Below, in pieces: positions 5,825-9,847 of a DNA stretch of 9,847 nucleotides; position 1 is the stretch's first letter; each line of letters opens with the position of its first letter. The stretch comes from Thiomonas sp. (lineage in GTDB: Bacteria > Pseudomonadota > Gammaproteobacteria > Burkholderiales > Burkholderiaceae_C), in the NCBI GenBank assembly GCA_027451915.1, contig DAIDHU010000249.1, forward strand, positions 1-9,847. The letters are read 5' to 3'. Position numbers and translations under genes: made by a program. The notes beneath the pieces were generated by a model, which ran no database searches, was not told the DNA's origin, and saw only the letters and a list, made by a program, of their open reading frames with translations.

Positions 5825-5841
5825 CCGGAGCCGGCCCGATC

Positions 5842-7509
5842 ATGCTCAGCGAATCCGTAGCCACCCCTTCCGGCCAGGCCCCGCGCTGGACTCGGCGTGC
5901 CGCCGCGAAGGCCCAGAGGCTGGGCGCGGTGGCCCACCTGGCGGATGGCTGTGTCCTGCCGACCCGCAGCCTGGAACAGGCGCTGGCCCTGGTGCTGCGC
6001 CCCGGCGACCGCGTGGCCCTGGAGGGCAACAACCAGAAGCAGGCCGACTTCCTGTCGCGCAGCCTGGCGCGCCTGGACCCCGCGCGGGTGCACGACCTGC
6101 ACCTGCTGATCTCCAGCATCAGCCGCCCGGAGCACCTCGATCTGTTCGAGCGCGGCATCGCGCGGCGTCTCGACTTCTCCTTCGCCGGACCGCAAAGCCT
6201 GCGCGTGGCCCAGCTCATCGAGGACGGGCGGCTCGAGGTGGGCGCGATCCACACCTACGTGGAGCTGTACGCGCGCATGCTCATCGACCTGCAGCCCGAC
6301 GTGGCCCTGGTGTGCGCCGACAAGGCCGACGCGCAGGGCAACCTGTACACCGGGCCGAACACCGAGGACACCCCCACCATCGTCGAGGCCACGGCCTTTC
6401 GCCAGGGCATCGTCATCGCGCAGGTCAACGAGATCTGCGGCGAGCTGCCGCGCGTGGACATCCCGGGTTCGTGGGTCGATTTCGTGGTGGTGGCCGACCG
6501 GCCCTTCGCCATCGAGCCCCTGTTCACCCGCGATCCCCGGCATATCACCGACCTGCAGGTGCTCATGGGCATGATGGCCATCCGGGGCATCTACGAGCGC
6601 TACGGCATCACCTCGCTGAACCACGGCATCGGCTTCGACACGGCGGCCATCGAGCTGCTGCTGCCCACCTACGGCGAATCCCTGGGCCTGAAAGGCAAGA
6701 TCTGCCGCAACTGGGCGCTGAACCCGCACCCGACCTTGATCCCCGCCATCGAGAGTGGCTGGGTGCAAAGCGTGCACTGCTTCGGCAGCGAGGTGGGCAT
6801 GGAGCGCTACATCGAGGCGCGTCCGGACATTTTTTTCGTGGGTCGCGACGGCAGCCTGCGCTCCAACCGCGTGTTGTGCCAGCTGGCAGGGCAGTACGGG
6901 GTGGACATGTTCATCGGCTCCACCCTGCAGATGGATGGAGATGCCAATTCCTCCACCGTTACGCTGGGGCGACTGACGGGATTCGGCGGCGCGCCGAACA
7001 TGGGGCACGACCCGCGGGGACGGCGTCACGCCACCCCGGCCTGGCTGCAGCTGATCACCGCCGACAGCCCGGTGGTGCGCGGGCGCAAACTGGTGGTGCA
7101 GCTCATCGAGACCTTCCAGAGCGGAGGCGTGCCGGCGCTGGTGGAGACCCTGGATGCCGTGGAGGTGGGCCGCAGGAGCGGCATGCCCATCGCACCGGTG
7201 ATGATCTACGGCGACGACGTCACCCACGTGGTCACCGAGGAAGGCATCGCCTATCTGTACAAGGCGCAGGGCGAGCAGGAGCGGCGCGACGCGCTGGCGG
7301 CGGTGGCCGGAGTGACTCCGATCGGCCAGCGCGTGAATGCGCAGCGGGTCGAGCAGTTGCGACAGCGCGGCCTGGTCGCCTTCGCCTCCGACCTGGGAGT
7401 CAGCCCGCTGCAGGCCCAGCGCTCCATGCTGGCCGCGCGCAGCATCGAGGACCTGGTGGCCTGGTCCGGAGGGCTGTACCAGCCCCCCGCGCGGTTTCGC
7501 AGCTGGTGA
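5842..7509 (+). CDS. mdcA: Malonate decarboxylase alpha subunit (acetyl-S-ACP:malonate ACP transferase)
   Basis: This subunit swaps the acetyl group on the ACP thiol of MdcC for malonate, giving malonyl-S-ACP and free acetate, the first half of the cytoplasmic malonate decarboxylation cycle. The 555-residue length is that of MdcA (about 550-557). Recognisable segments are GDRVALEGNNQKQADFL (55-71), the ADAQGNLYTGPNTEDTP block (162-178), HGIGFDTAAIELLLPT (261-276) and GFGGAPNMGHDP (380-391). The fold belongs to the CoA-transferase-like group that includes citrate lyase CitF. I chose the ATG at 5842 because GGAG lies 11 bases upstream and upstream in-frame sequence runs through the operator region with unrelated residues. 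It heads the plus-strand operon A-B-C-D-E seen in Pseudomonas-type mdc clusters, with mdcB following almost directly. Confidence 0.95.
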   Translation: MLSESVATPSGQAPRWTRRAAAKAQRLGAVAHLADGCVLPTRSLEQALALVLRPGDRVALEGNNQKQADFLSRSLARLDPARVHDLHLLISSISRPEHLDLFERGIARRLDFSFAGPQSLRVAQLIEDGRLEVGAIHTYVELYARMLIDLQPDVALVCADKADAQGNLYTGPNTEDTPTIVEATAFRQGIVIAQVNEICGELPRVDIPGSWVDFVVVADRPFAIEPLFTRDPRHITDLQVLMGMMAIRGIYERYGITSLNHGIGFDTAAIELLLPTYGESLGLKGKICRNWALNPHPTLIPAIESGWVQSVHCFGSEVGMERYIEARPDIFFVGRDGSLRSNRVLCQLAGQYGVDMFIGSTLQMDGDANSSTVTLGRLTGFGGAPNMGHDPRGRRHATPAWLQLITADSPVVRGRKLVVQLIETFQSGGVPALVETLDAVEVGRRSGMPIAPVMIYGDDVTHVVTEEGIAYLYKAQGEQERRDALAAVAGVTPIGQRVNAQRVEQLRQRGLVAFASDLGVSPLQAQRSMLAARSIEDLVAWSGGLYQPPARFRSW

Positions 7510-7514
7510 GCGCG

Positions 7515-8381
7515 ATGCGTACGGCCGTGTGCTCCGAAGCCCCTGCGCGCTCCAGCGCGCGCGCGCAGGCCGCGCATCTGGCCGACTGCGCGGTGCGGGC
7601 GTTGCGCGAGGAGGCCTTGCTCAGCCCGAAGCCCGCCTTGGTGGATGCGCGCGGCAGCGGCGCGCACGCCGACCTGGACCTGGCGCGCATGCTGCGTTCG
7701 GCGAACTCGCTGCGCGGGCCCTTCGCCGACATGGCGCTGGCCGCCTGCACGGCGCGCCCGGACGCCGCGCTGCGCACGCGCCTGGCCGCCATCGGGCGCG
7801 TGGCCGAGCAGCGCATGCTGCTGGCCACGCAGGGAAGCAATGCGCACCGCGGAGCCATCTGGGCGCTGGGCCTGCTGCTGGGCGCGCGCGCCCAGCTGGG
7901 CGACGGCGCCGCAGCGGCCCAGGTGTGCGAGACCGCCGCGTGCATCGCGCGCCACGAGGACGCCGCGCAGGCGCCGAGCCCGAACAGCCACGGGGCGCGC
8001 GCGATGCATCGCTTCGGAGTCGGCGGGGCGCGCGGCCAGGCCCGCGCGGGATTCCCGCAGGTGCTGCACGCGGGGCTGCCCATGCTGCGCCGACGCCTGG
8101 CCGCGGGCGCGCGCGCCGAGCACGCGAGGCTGGACGCGCTGCTGGCGATCATGGCCGAGCTCGACGACACCTGCCTGCTGCACCGCGGAGGCGACCCGGC
8201 GCTGGCTGCGGCGCAGGCCGGCGCGCGGCGGGTGCTGGAGCTGGGCGGCGCCGCCACCCGGGCGGGGCATGCGCAATTGCTGTGCCTGGATGCCGAACTC
8301 CTGGCGCGCAGGGCTTCGCCGGGAGGCAGCGCGGACCTGCTGGCGGCCAGTCTGTTCCTGCATGCGGTGACCACGAGCTGA
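7515..8381 (+). CDS. mdcB: Triphosphoribosyl-dephospho-CoA synthase (MdcB/CitG family)
   Basis: Makes 2'-(5''-triphosphoribosyl)-3'-dephospho-CoA from ATP and dephospho-CoA, the precursor of the prosthetic group later attached to the MdcC ACP by MdcG. The 288-residue product shows the CitG/MdcB blocks SPKPALVDARGSGAHADLDL (37-56), GSNAHRGAIWALGLLLG (107-123), SHGARAMHRFG (158-168), GGARGQARAGFP (170-181) and DDTCLLHRGG (217-226). The ATG at 7515 is 5 bases past the mdcA stop; an in-frame GTG at 7506 overlapping that stop (GTGA) is an alternative adding three residues, and coupling to mdcA would hold for either. The sequence is very rich in Ala and Arg, in line with the extreme GC content, but the motifs are intact. 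Confidence 0.92.
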   Translation: MRTAVCSEAPARSSARAQAAHLADCAVRALREEALLSPKPALVDARGSGAHADLDLARMLRSANSLRGPFADMALAACTARPDAALRTRLAAIGRVAEQRMLLATQGSNAHRGAIWALGLLLGARAQLGDGAAAAQVCETAACIARHEDAAQAPSPNSHGARAMHRFGVGGARGQARAGFPQVLHAGLPMLRRRLAAGARAEHARLDALLAIMAELDDTCLLHRGGDPALAAAQAGARRVLELGGAATRAGHAQLLCLDAELLARRASPGGSADLLAASLFLHAVTTS

Positions 8382-8404
8382 ACCCCTTCGATCCACGTTC
8401 CATC

Positions 8405-8695
8405 ATGGAAAACCTCGAATTCGAATTCCGGGCGGACCGCCCCGTGGCGCAGCGAGCGCATATCGGGGTGGTCGGATCCGGGGACCTGGAAATCCTCATC
8501 CAGCCCGCCGAGGCCGGCGCGCGGGTGCGCGTCTGCACCAGCGTGGACGGCTATGGCGAGATCTGGCGCCGCGTGCTGCAACGGTTTTTCGAACGCCATC
8601 CGGTGGCCGCGGCGCTGCAAATCAACGACTTTGGCGCCACGCCGGGCGTCGTCGCCCTGCGCCTGGAACAAGCCCTGGAGGCCTCTCGCTCATGA
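8405..8695 (+). CDS. mdcC: Malonate decarboxylase acyl carrier protein (delta subunit)
   Basis: The 96-residue carrier protein that holds the malonyl/acetyl group as a thioester on its phosphoribosyl-dephospho-CoA arm. The motif GVVGSGDLEIL (21-31) is the attachment region; Ser25 is the expected modified residue, matching the position known in Klebsiella MdcC. The length fits the family (about 99). The gene lies 23 bases after mdcB, and its stop overlaps the mdcD start by 4 bases (ATGA), with GGAGG (8677-8681) inside its end serving mdcD. It is not related to the 4'-phosphopantetheine ACPs of fatty acid synthesis; the specialised arm explains why mdcB sits alongside. Confidence 0.95.
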   Translation: MENLEFEFRADRPVAQRAHIGVVGSGDLEILIQPAEAGARVRVCTSVDGYGEIWRRVLQRFFERHPVAAALQINDFGATPGVVALRLEQALEASRS

Positions 8696-9573
8696 ATGCC
8701 ACCCAGACGGCGCCCCAGCCCAGCGTGCTGGCGCGCCAGAGTTTCATCGAGATGAGCGCTCGCGAACGCGCCCGCAGCCTGCTCGACCCCGAGGGCCAGC
8801 GCGAACTGCTCGGACCCTTCGACGGCATGCAATCGCCCTGGCTGCCCCGCCAGGGCATCGTGCCGCAGTCCGACGATGGCGTGGTCGTGCTGCGCGGACG
8901 TCTGGACGCACGCGAGGCCGTGATCGCCGCCCTGGAGGGACGGTTTCAGGGCGGCAGCATCGGCGAGGTCTGTGGGGCCAAGATCTGCGCCGCGCTGGAA
9001 CTGGCGCTGCGCGACTGCGAGGCCGGGCGGCCGGTGCTTCCAGTATTGCTGCTGGAGACCGGCGGGGTGCGCCTGCAGGAGGCCAACCTGGGGCTGGCGG
9101 TGATCGCGGAAATCCAGTCGGCGGTGGTGGCGTTGCGTCGACACGTGCCGGTGGTGGCGGTGATCGCGGGCATGGTCGGCTGTTTCGGCGGCATGTCGCT
9201 GGTGGCCGGCCTGTGCTCGCATATCGTGATCACGCGCCAGGCCCGCCTGGGCATGAACGGCCCCGAGGTGATCGAGCAGGAGGCTGGCGTGGAAGAACTC
9301 GACGCCGCCGACCGCCGCCTGGTGTGGAGCCTGATCGGCGGCGAGCAGCGCGTGGCCACCGGTCTGGCCGACGCGCTGGTCGAGGACGACGCGGCGCAAG
9401 TGCGCGAGCAAGTGCGTGGCTTCGCGCTGCAGGCGCCGGCCGCGGCGCGCAGTACACGGGTGGCGGCCTGGCGCGCACGCATCGACGCCCTGGCCGCGCG
9501 CGAGGATCTGGGGCCGGGGGAGTTGCGCGCGGCCTGGAAGGCGCCGCGCCAGGCACAGGGAGACAAGGCATGA
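8692..9573 (+). CDS. mdcD: Malonate decarboxylase beta subunit
   Basis: With MdcE it decarboxylates malonyl-S-ACP to acetyl-S-ACP and CO2, regenerating the acetylated carrier without biotin or sodium-pump subunits. The 293-residue product has the carboxyltransferase/crotonase-like fold features of the beta subunit: FQGGSIGEVCGAKI (85-98), ETGGVRLQEAN (122-132), the glycine-rich GCFGGMSLVAG (163-173) likely forming an oxyanion hole, and GMNGPEVIEQEAG (187-199). The start has GGAGG ten bases upstream and overlaps the mdcC stop; the end overlaps mdcE by 4 bases. The C-terminal 60 residues are an Ala/Arg-rich helical tail. Confidence 0.95.
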   Translation: MNATQTAPQPSVLARQSFIEMSARERARSLLDPEGQRELLGPFDGMQSPWLPRQGIVPQSDDGVVVLRGRLDAREAVIAALEGRFQGGSIGEVCGAKICAALELALRDCEAGRPVLPVLLLETGGVRLQEANLGLAVIAEIQSAVVALRRHVPVVAVIAGMVGCFGGMSLVAGLCSHIVITRQARLGMNGPEVIEQEAGVEELDAADRRLVWSLIGGEQRVATGLADALVEDDAAQVREQVRGFALQAPAAARSTRVAAWRARIDALAAREDLGPGELRAAWKAPRQAQGDKA

Positions 9574-9847
9574 ACACGTCCCTTACGCGGGGGAGAATCT
9601 GGTTCGAGCACCTGGCCGCGGGCGCGCGGCCGGTGGAGGGCCTGCCGGCGTCGGTGCTGGCCGCCGACGGCACCCTGGACGCTGCCCCGGCGCGCTTTCT
9701 CGCCGTCGTTCCCGACCCGCACAGCCCCTTCGCCAGGGCCCGCCACGGCGAAGTCGGGCTGCGCGAGGCCTGGGGCCTGGCCGCGGCGGTGCGCGAGGCG
9801 TGCCGGCAGGACCAGGAGCGCGACGCAGCGCGCCGCGCGCTGGTCGC
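9570..9847 (+). CDS. mdcE: Malonate decarboxylase gamma subunit, N-terminal part, runs off right edge
   Basis: This is the partner of MdcD in decarboxylating malonyl-S-ACP. The frame is open from the ATG at 9570 to the window edge (92 codons). The visible protein starts MNTSLTRGRIWFEHLAAG and contains SVLAAD, the diagnostic VVPDP (48-52) and FARARHGEVGLREAWGLA, matching the N-terminal pattern of MdcE. The rest of the gene (the family is usually well over 200 residues) is outside. GGGAGA (9558-9563) is a good ribosome binding site about 6 bases upstream, and the ATG overlaps the mdcD stop (ATGA). Confidence 0.92.
   Translation, partial: MNTSLTRGRIWFEHLAAGARPVEGLPASVLAADGTLDAAPARFLAVVPDPHSPFARARHGEVGLREAWGLAAAVREACRQDQERDAARRALV

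Larger units (their letters stand above)
5702..5841. promoter_or_regulatory. Divergent GntR/mdcA control region with repeats and candidate promoters
   Basis: A 140-base non-coding region, A/T-rich from about 5750 to 5825. The sequence TACAGGA occurs three times on the plus strand (5755-5761, 5779-5785, 5800-5806; spacings 24 and 21 bases). A candidate mdcA promoter is GTGAAA (5792-5797), an 18-base spacer and TTGTAT (5816-5821). A candidate GntR promoter on the minus strand is TTGCCA (5778-5773), a 16-base spacer and TACAGA (5756-5751). Each -10 overlaps a palindrome, the layout expected for repression of the operon and autoregulation. GGAG (5827-5830) serves as the mdcA ribosome binding site 11 bases before the ATG. 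Confidence 0.6.

Noticed and set aside
6830..6836. Run of seven T bases in mdcA, a possible frameshift or slippage site.
   Set aside because: The MdcA frame and motifs continue unbroken on both sides (DIFFVGRD), and there is no overlapping product or downstream structure to suggest programmed shifting.
6312..7505. A long open frame continuous with mdcB extends far upstream inside mdcA in another frame.
   Set aside because: It is the high-GC shadow of mdcA; its composition is Arg/Gly/His-rich without motifs, and homologous sequence begins only near 7515.
8417..8428. Tandem GAATTC GAATTC, resembling a cloning scar.
   Set aside because: It lies in frame within mdcC and encodes the expected Glu-Phe-Glu-Phe stretch near the N-terminus; short codon repeats explain it.
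1..9847. Mobile element, phage, defence system or CRISPR content.
   Set aside because: No transposase, integrase, recombinase or array-like spaced repeats were found; all frames with recognisable motifs are metabolic or regulatory and the composition is uniform.

Overview
The window is gene-dense, very GC-rich bacterial chromosome with tightly overlapping reading frames. A malonate decarboxylase operon, a FadR/FCD-type GntR regulator, a LysR regulator and a complex II-like operon together fit a proteobacterium, most likely a beta-proteobacterium of the Burkholderiales type. That placement is inference from gene content and composition, because there is no rRNA or other marker gene here. No tRNA, rRNA, CRISPR array, insertion sequence or phage gene was seen, and no gap longer than about 140 bases lacks a gene.

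Left part (1-3607, minus strand). Six genes form one apparent operon read leftwards. In transcription order they are an SdhB/FrdB-like iron-sulfur subunit, two small three-helix membrane anchors (SdhD-like, then SdhC-like), the alpha and beta subunits of a class I [4Fe-4S] fumarase/tartrate dehydratase, and an SdhA/FrdA-like flavoprotein that runs off the left edge. Neighbours overlap by 4 or 10 bases or sit 5 or 25 bases apart. The flavoprotein has Cys where classical complex II has the His that binds FAD covalently, and several residues of the E. coli quinone pocket are replaced. The enzyme may therefore be a fumarate reductase, or act on another C4/C5 dicarboxylate, rather than be the housekeeping succinate dehydrogenase. 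A LysR regulator (3735-4628, plus strand) is divergent from this operon across a 127-base promoter region and is its likely controller.

Middle (4635-5701, minus strand). A GntR/FCD regulator is translationally coupled to a small, probably exported protein with a DUF1737-like C-terminal part. That gene converges on the LysR gene, and both stop codons lie inside one 14-base palindrome.

Right part (5842 to the right edge, plus strand). The genes mdcA, mdcB, mdcC, mdcD and the start of mdcE encode a biotin-independent malonate decarboxylase: the ACP transferase, the prosthetic-group precursor synthase, the ACP, and the beta and gamma decarboxylase subunits. The remaining mdc genes (mdcG, mdcH, transport) would be expected to the right. 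The 140-base region shared with the divergent GntR gene holds three TACAGGA repeats and two palindromes lying on candidate promoters, which suggests malonate-responsive repression like that of MdcY.

How the parts may work together. Malonate is the classical competitive inhibitor of succinate dehydrogenase. A second complex II-like enzyme plus its own fumarase next to a malonate-degrading operon could keep the succinate/fumarate/malate steps running during growth on malonate, or the two operons may simply be neighbours devoted to dicarboxylic acids. The adjacency is observed; the functional link is a hypothesis.
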